DNA of 64,000 nucleotides from JANNYA01 sp031422315 (GCA_031422315.1 JANOQN010000019.1:1-64000); one strand, 5' to 3'. Positions 28,130-37,124 are shown, counted from the first letter of the stretch. Program-made: numbers and translations. Notes: generated by a model from the sequence alone, not told the origin.

Positions 28130-29128
28130 GTGGCTAGGTTATTTGAGCTAGACCCATCGACAGAAAAAGGTTCGGTCGTCGTCCTGGGTGCCAATGGACG
28201 GCTTGGAAAAGCGGTGCTTGCCGCGTTTCATAGCAACGGCTGGCGCGTTCGAGCGTTTGTCAGAGCGCACTATCAAGGGCCATCATTGAATCACTTGGAG
28301 TGCATCTGCGGCGATGCACTGGATCAAAGCGCAGTCACTGCAGCAACCCGCGGCTTCGACGTGATTGTCAATGCACTTAACGTGCCGTACGGATCCTGGG
28401 AAAAGCTGACGCCAAGGCTTACCGACGTAGTAACGACTGCCGCACGGCAAACCGGCTGCACCGTCATGCTGCCTGGTAACGTCTATCACTTTGGCAAATC
28501 CATGCCGCCCGTGCTATCGGAGTCAACCCGGGCTGCGCCCAGCAGCGCGCTGGGCCGGTTGCGTTTTGAGATGGAGCAAACCTACGCACGGCGCAGCGCA
28601 GTGGATGGCTTTAAAACCGTCGTTTTACGGGCGGGTGATTTCTTTGGCGGCAATGACGGAGCCCAATCTGGCGGATGGCTCGATAGCCATATTGCAGTGA
28701 ACTTAGCGCAGGGCAAGTTGGCCTATCCGGGGCCTATGGATCAATCACACGCCTGGGCCTATCTGCCTGATCTTGCAAACGCCATGGTGGCATTGGCTGC
28801 ACGGCGCCAGAACTTGCCGCAAGTTTTTTCGGTCGGTTTTCCGGGTTTCGATTTGACCGGCGCTGAACTAACGCATGCGCTAGCGCGCATCGCCGGGCAG
28901 CCGCTCAAAGTTACTGGCATACCTTGGTGGTTTGTAGGTCTATGCAGCTGGTTTTCTGCAGATCTTCGGGGCGTGCTGCAAATGCGCTACTTATGGAATC
29001 AGGCGCATCGAATTGATGGGCAACAGTTTAAAGCACTGCTGCCCAATTTTACCCACACATCTTTGTCGAGCGCGCTTTCGCGCAGCTTAGGCAATTCATT
29101 GATTAACAAAGGAATAAACCATGTCTAA
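28130..29128 (+). CDS. NAD(P)-dependent epimerase/reductase (extended SDR/NmrA-like)
   Basis: 332 residues starting with GTG three bases after the MipA stop. A Rossmann dinucleotide motif VVVLGANGRLGKAVLAAF begins at about residue 16, followed by a typical SDR core (VIVNALNVPYG, VMLPGNVYHFG). The usual YxxxK is not obvious, so it is closer to atypical SDR/NmrA sensors or reductases. It overlaps the next gene by eight bases, so translation is probably coupled. Confidence 0.75.
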   Translation: MARLFELDPSTEKGSVVVLGANGRLGKAVLAAFHSNGWRVRAFVRAHYQGPSLNHLECICGDALDQSAVTAATRGFDVIVNALNVPYGSWEKLTPRLTDVVTTAARQTGCTVMLPGNVYHFGKSMPPVLSESTRAAPSSALGRLRFEMEQTYARRSAVDGFKTVVLRAGDFFGGNDGAQSGGWLDSHIAVNLAQGKLAYPGPMDQSHAWAYLPDLANAMVALAARRQNLPQVFSVGFPGFDLTGAELTHALARIAGQPLKVTGIPWWFVGLCSWFSADLRGVLQMRYLWNQAHRIDGQQFKALLPNFTHTSLSSALSRSLGNSLINKGINHV

Positions 29129-29837
29129 CGATAAAACAGTGCTCGCCGCGGGCGGCTTGATCGTGTTGGAATCACTGCTCATTTTCGCACCCATGGCCAT
29201 TCTCGGTGCTGCCATCGGTTGGCCCGCGAGCTTAGATTTTCCGCCTGATCAAGTGCTTCCGCTGATCGGCAAAAATTTGCCACAGGTGCGCTTGGGCTAC
29301 GGCATTTATCTGGCCTATTCCTTGCTGTTTGCCGCAGTCGGTGCGGCGATTGCCTGGCTGGCGGTACGCAAAGCCAACATCAGCGCGGGCGTTGCAGTTG
29401 CGGTGAATTCAGCGGTGGCGCTCGCCTGTGCATCGGCATTGGCACGCTGCATCGGCATCATTCGCTGGCTGACTGCAAGCACCGAACTTTCCCAGTTGCG
29501 CCAAAACGCCGATGCAACCACAACCGCCGCCATTGATGTTGCGCAACGTGCAGTTAACGCATGGGGCGGCGCGATTGGCGAAAACCTAGGCGTTTCGCTT
29601 TTTGCTGCCAGTTGGTTACTGGTCGTCTCGGCATTGATCGTAACGCAGCGCAGCCTGCCACGTTGGCTTGGTTATAGCGGATTTGCCGTCGCTGCGGTGG
29701 TCGGCTTTCAAGCCGCTGAATTGTTCGGTGTTTCGCTCATCAGCGTCTCAGTGTCGAGTACTGCCCTGCATTTTTGGCTGCTTGCAGTTGGGATCGTGGT
29801 ACTAAAAAGTGGCTTCGCGAATGCTAGCGCAAATTGA
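29121..29837 (+). CDS. Membrane protein of unknown function (DUF4149/DUF4386-like)
   Basis: 238 residues with six or so hydrophobic segments (LIVLESLLIFAPMAILGAAIG, YLAYSLLFAAVGAAIAWLAV, FAASWLLVVSALIVT, FWLLAVGIVVLKSGF). Composition and layout recall DUF4386 membrane proteins, but I cannot confirm the family. It is translationally linked to the SDR gene and shares a LysR-controlled operon with MipA. Confidence 0.6.
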   Translation: MSNDKTVLAAGGLIVLESLLIFAPMAILGAAIGWPASLDFPPDQVLPLIGKNLPQVRLGYGIYLAYSLLFAAVGAAIAWLAVRKANISAGVAVAVNSAVALACASALARCIGIIRWLTASTELSQLRQNADATTTAAIDVAQRAVNAWGGAIGENLGVSLFAASWLLVVSALIVTQRSLPRWLGYSGFAVAAVVGFQAAELFGVSLISVSVSSTALHFWLLAVGIVVLKSGFANASAN

Positions 29838-29851
29838 AAATGCATCGCCCA

Positions 29852-32095
29852 CTAAAAACTCTGCTCTACACTCATTCCGAGCTGCCGTGGCGGATCGTAG
29901 GTCTGCTGTAAAAAACCGTATTCCGCTATGTTTAGCGCGTCCACCAATACCGCTTTATCGCCTAGGTTGCGCGCGGTTAGCCGCACCGTCAAACCAGATC
30001 GCGCACTACTTAGCGCCAAATCGGCGCCGACGATTGTGCGTCTCGGCGAGCTGAGCAGCGCGCTGTTGGTGTTATCAAAATAGATCAAGCTGCGATAGTT
30101 CGCCCGCACGCTCGCGGACGCCACCCAATTTTCACTGACACCAGCTTGCCAATTAAACGCAGCAACTGCTGCTTGTTTGGGTGATGCGGTCAATCGGTTG
30201 CCCGAACGTTGAACGCCGTTGGCATCTATGAAATCGACAAATTTGGTATCCAACAATGAGTGGCTCGCATCAAAAGAAAACCCAGCCGGCAGCGCGGCGC
30301 GCGCGCTCAATTCAAGGCCGCGAATATCGGCATCGGCGCTGTCTAGCACTTGGCGGGTAGGCGGCGGCGATGGGCGCAAAGTAAAGTCTTGCAAGCCGCT
30401 GTAATCATAGAAAAAGGCACTGGCTTTGGCTTCTAAGCGATCACTTGCACGCCACTTGATGCCAGCCTCGTACGCTAACAAAAACTCTGGATCAACCGGG
30501 CCAATCGCATCAAAAGGAAACAGCGCGCCGCCGTTGAAATACCCGGATTTGAACGCGCGATTGACGCTGGCATAGAGGAGCCGACCTTCCTCGATCTCAT
30601 ACGCGAGTGCGGCGCGCCATGAAAACGCAGTATCACTCGATTTACCGGCGCGCAGCGGCGATAAAATCGGCTGCGCAATCACTTCATTGAAGCGCGTTTG
30701 TGTGCTGAACTCGTTCGATTCATCGGTAACGCGGGTGCCGAGCGTTGCAGTCAGCTTATCGCTCAGCTCAGTATCCCACTGCGCAAAAACGGCCAGCGAT
30801 TCAGTGCGCTGTGCGTAGCTTTGACTCAGTCGAAACGGCCCAAAGAAAAACAAATTGGGATCAGGAATGAAGCCCACGCCAAGTGCGCGCAGCTGGCTTA
30901 AAGTGTCATAGCGATTCGTAGTGTCTAATTCCTCAACCAATCCAAATGCACCGGCTTGCCAGCTACCGCCGTCATAGGCATGCGATAGCCGCAGCTCTTG
31001 CGTGAATGCCCAGCTGTCGTTTAAAAAATCTAGCGCAATAATACTGAGTGGGCTGGCATCGGTGTCCTCGAAAACTTCTCGATCGGCCGCTCGATAGTTG
31101 CTAATGGACTCGAAAACGAAGTCGGCCTCACGTCGCAGCGTTAAAGAAATACCTGAGGCATCGACATGTTCACGATCTTGGCGATCATAGCCTTCGGAAT
31201 AAGGATCAGCACTGTATTGATAGCCCAGTGCATTGACGCATTCGCTTGCTAACACGCGCTCGAGCGCACAAGGCCGCAAGTTAGGGCCAGTTGGGCCTGG
31301 GTTGGCAAAGCCGCTAGGATCAAAAAGCCCCAAGCCCTGATGCGCGCGCATGCCTGCGCGATTTTTGCTGTGATCCAACATCAAATTGGCGCGCCAATAG
31401 CCGCCGGTTTGCAGATCAAGGCTGACGCGGACACCATGAGCTTCCTCATCACTTTCGCGACCACCGGTCAGTGTGTTTTTCACAAAGCCATCCGAGCTGC
31501 GGGCAAAGCCAGCCACGCGCGCGGCCAAAGCGCCTAACTTGCCCGAATCGACTGCAAAGTGGGTTTCGCGCAAGCCAAATTCGCCGATACCAGCAGCCAG
31601 TTCGCCGGAAAATAGCTCACCCGGTTTGCGCGGATTGAGCACCAGCGCACCGCCAGTCGCATTACGGCCAAACAGCGTTCCCTGCGGGCCTTTTAGAATT
31701 TCAGCGCTTTCAATATCAAACAGCGCCAAGTTTTGCCCGATGGGGGATGCAATAAAGCTATCGCCCAGATACACGGCAATACCCGGATTCGCGTTCGGGT
31801 TGATATCGTTATTGCCAACGCCGCGTATGAAAAACTGCGGCGCGCTCGCACCAAAAATTGAGCGCTGAGTAAGCGCGGATGACAGCTCGCTTAGCTGACT
31901 AGCGCGCACGATGTTGGCCTTAGCAAGCGCGTCAGCACTGATTTTCTCGACGCTTACACTAGACTTTAAATCCGGCGCAGGTTCGCGATTGGCGCTCACA
32001 ACGATGGCATCTAGCGTTTTTTCAGCGGCTGGAGCATTGCCTTGCGGCGAGTCAGCGCTCAGCTGAGCGGCTACCAGAAGCAGTGCAATGTTCAT
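29852..32095 (-). CDS. TonB-dependent outer-membrane receptor
   Basis: 747 residues from the ATG at 32095, which has CAAGG upstream and starts a signal peptide (MNIALLLVAAQLSA); a start further upstream would add 30 unsupported residues. The TonB box is LDAIVVSANR. The plug domain includes FIRGVGNNDINPNANPGIAV and GPQGTLFGRNATGGAL; the barrel ends LGMSVEQSF with terminal Phe. It resembles receptors for organic substrates rather than a clear siderophore receptor. Divergent from the coumaroyl-CoA ligase gene (about 155-base shared promoter region), but a functional link is unproven. Confidence 0.9.
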   Translation of the reverse strand: MNIALLLVAAQLSADSPQGNAPAAEKTLDAIVVSANREPAPDLKSSVSVEKISADALAKANIVRASQLSELSSALTQRSIFGASAPQFFIRGVGNNDINPNANPGIAVYLGDSFIASPIGQNLALFDIESAEILKGPQGTLFGRNATGGALVLNPRKPGELFSGELAAGIGEFGLRETHFAVDSGKLGALAARVAGFARSSDGFVKNTLTGGRESDEEAHGVRVSLDLQTGGYWRANLMLDHSKNRAGMRAHQGLGLFDPSGFANPGPTGPNLRPCALERVLASECVNALGYQYSADPYSEGYDRQDREHVDASGISLTLRREADFVFESISNYRAADREVFEDTDASPLSIIALDFLNDSWAFTQELRLSHAYDGGSWQAGAFGLVEELDTTNRYDTLSQLRALGVGFIPDPNLFFFGPFRLSQSYAQRTESLAVFAQWDTELSDKLTATLGTRVTDESNEFSTQTRFNEVIAQPILSPLRAGKSSDTAFSWRAALAYEIEEGRLLYASVNRAFKSGYFNGGALFPFDAIGPVDPEFLLAYEAGIKWRASDRLEAKASAFFYDYSGLQDFTLRPSPPPTRQVLDSADADIRGLELSARAALPAGFSFDASHSLLDTKFVDFIDANGVQRSGNRLTASPKQAAVAAFNWQAGVSENWVASASVRANYRSLIYFDNTNSALLSSPRRTIVGADLALSSARSGLTVRLTARNLGDKAVLVDALNIAEYGFLQQTYDPPRQLGMSVEQSF

Positions 32096-32250
32096 AGACG
32101 ACCTTGTTGGGTTAACGAATCGGCTGAGTTTACCTTTGCAACCTGCGATTTCGCGTGTGCAGGAAAAAGCTTTACGAGCACTCACATTTGACTTACTTCG
32201 CTAGCTTCCTAAATCGCTATCATCAGTGGAATCATTTGAGTAAGAATAGA

Positions 32251-33468
32251 ATGCATTGGTTTCATCACCCTGATCTGGTTGCCTGTTGGCTTGCTGATTT
32301 CATATCTAGCCAAATGCGCCAATTACGCCCGCTATACACTCCACCAGGAGCGTTTACCGATCAAATGCGCCTGGATCGAAGCTCAGCCGATATTGACTCA
32401 ATCGAGCTAGTTGAACTGGCGAGTGCGCTGTATTTGGCGCTCGACGCTGAAGACTCCGGCGCCTTGAATGAATACGCGCAGCAGCATGGCAATTTGGGGC
32501 AGCATTTTGGGGCATGGTGCAAGTTTGTCAGCTTTGCCGCAGAAAAATCGCCTGTCCTGTGGTTTCAGAGCTCGGGTTCGACTGGCCAGCGCCGCTGGAT
32601 TTTGCACCGCCTTGCTGATTTGCAATCGGAAGTGCGTGAAGTGGCGGCGATTGTGCAAACGGGTGGGAACGTAATCCAGCGCGTGGTCAGCATCATGCCC
32701 GCGCATCATATTTATGGCTATTTATTCGGCGTACTGCTGCCTTCCGTACTTGACGTGCCCGCGCTGCATCTGCGCGCGGTCGCTCCGGCCATGCTGCGCG
32801 CGCAGCTTAAACAAGGTGATGCGTTGATCGCTCAGCCCGCATTTTGGCGCCCTGCTTTTGCCAATAGCGTTGAGCAGAAAAGCGCCGGTTTTCCTGATGC
32901 AATCGTGGGGCTTAGCTCAGGCCAAGCGCTTCCCGGCGCGCTGTTCGAGCGGGCCAAGCGCGCTGGGGTGCGATTGATTGAGCTATACGGCGCAACTGAA
33001 ACCGCAGGCATAGGCTGGCGCGAATCAGATAGCGGGTTTGCGCTGCTAAGTCGCTATCGATGGAAGAATAGCGACACCAGCGCGCTGATGGATACCGGCT
33101 CCGCTATCGAATCGATCATTCAGCCGCCGGATTTGATTGAGCGCCAGCCTGACAATCGCTTCATAGTAAAAGGCAGGCTTGATCGCGTGCTGCAAGTGTC
33201 CGGCCAAAACGTGCATTTAGATGCAATTGAGCAAACGCTGGCGCTATTTCCTGGCATTGCGCAGGTGCGCTTGCGAAAATTGCCAGAAGCTGATCCAAAC
33301 GCGCGTCTACACGCCTTTATCGTGTGCCCGCATGCCATAGATGAAGTGCAGCTGCGTGTGTTTGCGGGTGTGCATTTGCAAACCGCTGAGCTGCCGCTGA
33401 GCTATCGCTTTGGACCGGTGCTGCCGAGCACGGAGGCGGGTAAAGAATGCGCGTGGGAAATAGCTTGA
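32251..33468 (+). CDS. pcl: AMP-forming acyl/coumaroyl-CoA ligase (PYP chromophore activation, pCL-like)
   Basis: About 405 residues from the ATG at 32251 (MHWFHHPDLVACWL); a longer frame from 32155 lacks a better start. A member of the adenylate-forming superfamily: P-loop FQSSGSTGQRRWIL, the second core motif ELYGATETAGIG, hinge GRLDRVLQVSGQNVH and a C-terminal lysine near LPSTEAGKE. It is short and lacks most of a normal N-terminal region, like the coumaroyl-CoA ligases that accompany photoactive yellow protein in other bacteria. In this context it would activate p-coumarate as the CoA thioester for transfer to Cys69 of the PYP-lyase fusion encoded next to it. Substrate assignment rests on context. 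Confidence 0.7.
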   Translation: MHWFHHPDLVACWLADFISSQMRQLRPLYTPPGAFTDQMRLDRSSADIDSIELVELASALYLALDAEDSGALNEYAQQHGNLGQHFGAWCKFVSFAAEKSPVLWFQSSGSTGQRRWILHRLADLQSEVREVAAIVQTGGNVIQRVVSIMPAHHIYGYLFGVLLPSVLDVPALHLRAVAPAMLRAQLKQGDALIAQPAFWRPAFANSVEQKSAGFPDAIVGLSSGQALPGALFERAKRAGVRLIELYGATETAGIGWRESDSGFALLSRYRWKNSDTSALMDTGSAIESIIQPPDLIERQPDNRFIVKGRLDRVLQVSGQNVHLDAIEQTLALFPGIAQVRLRKLPEADPNARLHAFIVCPHAIDEVQLRVFAGVHLQTAELPLSYRFGPVLPSTEAGKECAWEIA

Positions 33469-33521
33469 GCATGCGCAAGTGCCGGACATCGGTGCGGATC
33501 AAAATCCGATATGCAAGCGCA

Positions 33522-33782
33522 TCAAACACGACCCCAAACATCGCGACTAGTCGCTGCCCATGTGCGGAAGTCCACACCGTCTAGTGCCATCTGATCACCT
33601 GCTGCAAAAATGGCAGCTAGGTAATCGATGTTGGCTTTACGAACCTGCTCAACAGATTCAGCAACCGCTTTTTCAATCAAAGCCAAAACTTCCTGATTGA
33701 TCGAATTCTGGTTTTTCCTTGATCGCTCTTTTATCTTCTTATGCAACGATTTCGCTAAATTTTTGACAATAATTGTTGGCAT
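33522..33782 (-). CDS. Ribbon-helix-helix antitoxin (FitA/VapB-like), apparently orphan
   Basis: 86 residues. MPTIIVKNLAKSLHKKIKER followed by SINQEVLALIEKAV is the FitA/VapB-type ribbon-helix-helix pattern: a short beta strand, two helices and a C-terminal toxin-binding tail. FitA-type antitoxins usually precede a PIN-domain toxin gene with a short overlap. Here the next codons on the minus strand (33577-33480) read MFGVVFDALAYRIL, which resembles the start of a PIN toxin (VVxDAS/N), but the frame runs into the end of the ligase gene with no PIN acidic residues. The toxin thus looks lost or badly decayed. Only 11 bases separate it from the PYP-lyase stop. Confidence 0.75.
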   Translation of the reverse strand: MPTIIVKNLAKSLHKKIKERSRKNQNSINQEVLALIEKAVAESVEQVRKANIDYLAAIFAAGDQMALDGVDFRTWAATSRDVWGRV

Positions 33783-33792
33783 AGTGAATCAC

Positions 33793-35964
33793 CTAAAAAA
33801 AGTAAATCTCCATCTCCCCAGATGGTTCTTGATGGCTCAGCATGCTGGCGACAAGCTGGATGTCTTGGCTCATGCTGCGATCATTGCCGAGCTTTGGAAT
33901 ATTCTCTCTGATTCTGCCATGTAGCGCTAAAATCGCCGGGCTATATTGGCCCTGCGAATCGGTATCGCCGGCCTTCGTTTGATCAATCGCTTGGCACAGC
34001 GCTAATACGCAAATCGCCTGTAACAGCGCCAAATGCTCTAGCGCATCGCCAGTGTGGCGCGCGCTCATGGTCGCCATCGGCACGATGTCTTGGTTGTTCG
34101 CGTTGGTACTAACGCCCTGCACCGAGCCCGCTAACGCGGCACTTTTAAGCTCGGCTAACAGAGCCGTTGCGGTTACTTGCGCGCCCATAAAACCGCTGCT
34201 GCGATCAGTGCCTCTAAGCTGCGGCTGCAAGCCGGAAATTTGACTGGTAAGCGATGGATCTACCAATCTTGCGACCGCGCGTTCGCACCACTGGCCCCAT
34301 TGAATCAGCGCAATGCGCAGATAATCGCTCACCAAGCCAACGTGTTGACCAAAGAAATTACCACCATGCACCACTTCAGCAGTATCTGGATCGATGATAG
34401 GATTGTCTGAGACGCTGTTGAGCTCAATTTCGACCGTGCCATCATGATGATCTAGCGCATCCAAAATTGCGCCAAAAAGCTGGGATTGGCAGCGAATCGT
34501 ATAGACATCGTGCGGCGGCACACCCACATCCGGCTTAGCTTTTGTTCGGGTGTTGCCTTTGGCTAGCCTCGCTAATTCTTCTCGAATGGAAATTTGCCCC
34601 ATGTGCGGGCGTACCTTTGCCAAAAGCGGTGACAACGCTTGCTCGAAGCCACAAAACACTTGGGAATAAGCCGAGCCAATCAAAACCGCCCAGCGCAGCA
34701 TGCGCCGTGCGCGCGCACCGTTTAACCCGGCAATCGCGCTGGAGAACGAGCAGCCGTTGACTAGCGCTAAGGCATCTCTACGAGTGAACGACATGGGCGC
34801 AATACCGCATTCGCTCAATGCACCCGCAGCAGACATGCGATTGCGCCCGAACATCGCATCGCCCTCGCCCGCCATGGCAAGCGCCATGTGCGCCAGCGGA
34901 GTTAAATCGCCACTGGCGCCAACGGTGCCGAGCTGCGGCACAATGGGCGTTACGCCCTCGTCAAGCATCTGCTTGAGCGTCATGATCAGTTTGTCGGACA
35001 CGCCAGAATGGCCTTGCAGCAAAGTCTGCAAACGCGCCGCCATGGCAGCTCGCGTTTGAGCTACGCTAAACGGCTTACCCACGCCGCATGCCAAATGCCG
35101 CAATAGGCTGCGCTGGTGTAAGTCTGAGTCGCTATGTGCAGGTTCATTGAGCAGCGGCCCAAATCCGCTGGTGATGCCGTAAATCGGCTCGCCTTCGGCA
35201 ATCGCTTTATCGAGCGCCGCGCTGGCGGCTCTGGCCCTGGTCAATATCGGCTCAGTCACTTGAAACTTAGACTTTTGCGCCGCGATGGATTCGAGCAAAT
35301 CCAGCGTTAAATTTATTGGCCGAGGCGATTGAGGTTTCGCAGCGACAATTTCTGGGACGCGCTCAGACACTCGCTCGCGCGTTGGCTCAGGTGTTGAAAT
35401 TTGCGCGCGACTGGCTGCCGCGCTATTTACGCTCGGCGCAGTGCTCTGCGCGCGATTCGGTTCGGGCTTTACAATCGGTAGCAGCTCTATTTCGGCTGCT
35501 TGTTTGGCGCGCTCGGCGCGCGCTTGATCAATTGCATTGAGCTTACTGCGATCAATTTGCGCGCGTTCGCGCTCTTCCGCAGGAAGAATTCGAATCAAAA
35601 GCAACACCCGATCCATGCCATCAATATTGCTGGTCATCATCGTTACGCGAACCGCAGTAGGATCCATTTCATGGTTGAAAATGAAGTCAAACCGGGCGCT
35701 CATGGAGCCTTTTTGCACGCCAGCCTTAAATCGGCCGTAAAAATCAGGCGTTTTTGTACAGGGCGCAATATCAGTGAAAAAATTCCTACCAATCATATCG
35801 CGGGCGTTTCGACCAGATATTTTCGCTTCGCCCATATTATAAGCTACAACAACGCCTTGATAATCCAGCTCAATAATGCCGAACTGCATGCGATCGCGGC
35901 CTTTGCGCGGGATGCGCGGCAGCACATCTGCTAAATCAACGCTGTCATAACTTAGAAATTCCAT
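33793..35964 (-). CDS. Photoactive yellow protein fused to tyrosine ammonia lyase
   Basis: 723 residues, one unbroken frame. Residues 1-125 are a photoactive yellow protein: numbering matches the Halorhodospira protein exactly, with chromophore Cys69 in DIAPCTKTPDFYGRF, Tyr42 and Glu46 in AYNMGE, Ser50 for Thr50, Arg52 and Met100. A charged, Ala/Pro-rich linker (about 126-213) follows. Residues 214-723 are an aromatic amino-acid lyase of normal length: Tyr262 in IYGITSGFG, MIO triad Ala350-Ser351-Gly352 in TVGASGDLTPLAHMA, and His290-Leu291 in LLRHLACGVGKPF, the pair that favours tyrosine (histidine lyases have Ser-His). It should turn tyrosine into p-coumarate, the PYP chromophore precursor. 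No Met codon lies between 117 and 308, so the lyase is not started separately from ATG. AGGAAA precedes the start. Confidence 0.92.
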   Translation of the reverse strand: MEFLSYDSVDLADVLPRIPRKGRDRMQFGIIELDYQGVVVAYNMGEAKISGRNARDMIGRNFFTDIAPCTKTPDFYGRFKAGVQKGSMSARFDFIFNHEMDPTAVRVTMMTSNIDGMDRVLLLIRILPAEERERAQIDRSKLNAIDQARAERAKQAAEIELLPIVKPEPNRAQSTAPSVNSAAASRAQISTPEPTRERVSERVPEIVAAKPQSPRPINLTLDLLESIAAQKSKFQVTEPILTRARAASAALDKAIAEGEPIYGITSGFGPLLNEPAHSDSDLHQRSLLRHLACGVGKPFSVAQTRAAMAARLQTLLQGHSGVSDKLIMTLKQMLDEGVTPIVPQLGTVGASGDLTPLAHMALAMAGEGDAMFGRNRMSAAGALSECGIAPMSFTRRDALALVNGCSFSSAIAGLNGARARRMLRWAVLIGSAYSQVFCGFEQALSPLLAKVRPHMGQISIREELARLAKGNTRTKAKPDVGVPPHDVYTIRCQSQLFGAILDALDHHDGTVEIELNSVSDNPIIDPDTAEVVHGGNFFGQHVGLVSDYLRIALIQWGQWCERAVARLVDPSLTSQISGLQPQLRGTDRSSGFMGAQVTATALLAELKSAALAGSVQGVSTNANNQDIVPMATMSARHTGDALEHLALLQAICVLALCQAIDQTKAGDTDSQGQYSPAILALHGRIRENIPKLGNDRSMSQDIQLVASMLSHQEPSGEMEIYFF

Positions 35965-36077
35965 GGCACTTTCCTGACTCTCTTAACGATTGAACTTAAT
36001 AGATCGCACCGCTTCAATGGTGTCGAGCCGGTTAAAATCCTGTAAACAATTGCTTAAAACCAACTGCGTAAACGAAA

Positions 36078-36105
36078 ACGGGCGAGTTCGAATGAACTCG
36101 CCCGT
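36078..36105. terminator. Rho-independent terminator after the rhodopsin gene
   Basis: A perfect 12-base stem, ACGGGCGAGTTC with GAACTCGCCCGT, around a GAAT loop, 44 bases beyond the rhodopsin stop on the minus strand. The minus strand continues TTTTCGTTTACG. It separates the rhodopsin transcript from the PYP-lyase transcript, which therefore has its own promoter or is expressed by readthrough. Confidence 0.75.
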
Positions 36106-36148
36106 GCTTTACCGAATTTCGACCAATACTATTCGGGTAGATCGCTAA

Positions 36149-36892
36149 TCAAATCTGGCGCATGGCATCGCGAATCTGTGCGTCGCGTGAGATTTCCTTC
36201 GCAGCGGTCACTACCACCAGTCCTAAACCTACTTTGTTGATCAAATCCGCAAAATTATAAATCAGCTCGCGAGCGATTTTGGAGCCCGCCTCATCACTGA
36301 AGCAGGCAACCATGTAGCCGATTGGATAAATGGCCCAGCCAACCGCAATGAACAAACGCATTTTTCCGAATGCCTTGCGCACTGGCGCAACTTTATCCCG
36401 TGAAAACTCGGTCAAAGAGCTGAAAATGATGAATAACAAGAATAGCCAAGCAAGGCAACCGAGGGCGAAAAGCGTCCAGACTTCGAAGGTCGCGCCGCCC
36501 GTGTTGAGTAATCGCTCGCCAAAATAACCCGTGATAATCATAATCATGTCAGCCGCGACCATAATCCACAGCAGACCGCGTTTATCGTCAGTCAATTGTA
36601 GTAATAGTGCGAACTTAACTAACATAAGCGGCGTGGTAATCAACCAGTCAACATAGCGAAACTCGGTTGGGAAATTCAGTATGGATGCAGGGTTTCCATC
36701 GAGTCCAACTTGTAGGTGCATTTGGTAGTAAATAAACGCCGCAATAGAACAATAGATTCCAGCAACCGTTGCGGTTGAGCGAAATTCAACCGCGAGCGAA
36801 TCGCGCTCCATAAAAAAATAAATTGCGGCGCTCGCCATTCCTAAAAAGGTCACTAAAAACATGTACTGCGTCACTAATGTGAAACCGACCAT
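36149..36892 (-). CDS. Microbial rhodopsin, proteorhodopsin/ESR-like, DTK motif
   Basis: 247 residues with seven membrane helices. Retinal would bind Lys220 in YNFADLINKVGLG (helix G, with the partner Asp216). Helix C reads RYVDWLITTPLMLVKFALL: Asp82 is the proton acceptor position, Thr86 the second motif position and Lys93 the donor position, so the motif is Asp-Thr-Lys rather than the Asp-Thr-Glu of proteorhodopsin. That matches Exiguobacterium rhodopsin, an outward proton pump with lysine as donor. Met90, at the colour-tuning position, suggests green absorption. The histidine that pairs with the acceptor in proteorhodopsin seems replaced (Ile54/Tyr). No retinal-making gene lies in the window. 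Followed by its own terminator. Confidence 0.93.
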   Translation of the reverse strand: MVGFTLVTQYMFLVTFLGMASAAIYFFMERDSLAVEFRSTATVAGIYCSIAAFIYYQMHLQVGLDGNPASILNFPTEFRYVDWLITTPLMLVKFALLLQLTDDKRGLLWIMVAADMIMIITGYFGERLLNTGGATFEVWTLFALGCLAWLFLLFIIFSSLTEFSRDKVAPVRKAFGKMRLFIAVGWAIYPIGYMVACFSDEAGSKIARELIYNFADLINKVGLGLVVVTAAKEISRDAQIRDAMRQI

Positions 36893-37124
36893 AAGCTTTT
36901 GCTCGCGCTAAATTGATCAGCTAAGGTGACTATAAAAGCATGAAAATTAAGTGAAATTTAGGCAAACTATTGTTGAGCGGAGTTGTAATAAAACTATCGC
37001 AATATCGAGCAATGTGAAATAAAGTCAATTCAGGAAAAAATTGTGACGTAACGTTGGCATTGGCTTGTTTTGCCTTTGAGCGCCGCATACTGTGAAAGCT
37101 TAATTATGCGGTAATGCCATCCAG

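Noticed and set aside
33317..33577. 86-residue frame as a working PIN toxin
   Set aside because: Only the first dozen residues resemble a toxin start; no acidic catalytic residues, and it lies largely antisense to the ligase gene.
33793..35964. PYP and lyase as two separate genes
   Set aside because: The frame is continuous, both domains are full length, and there is no Met codon or binding site in the linker.
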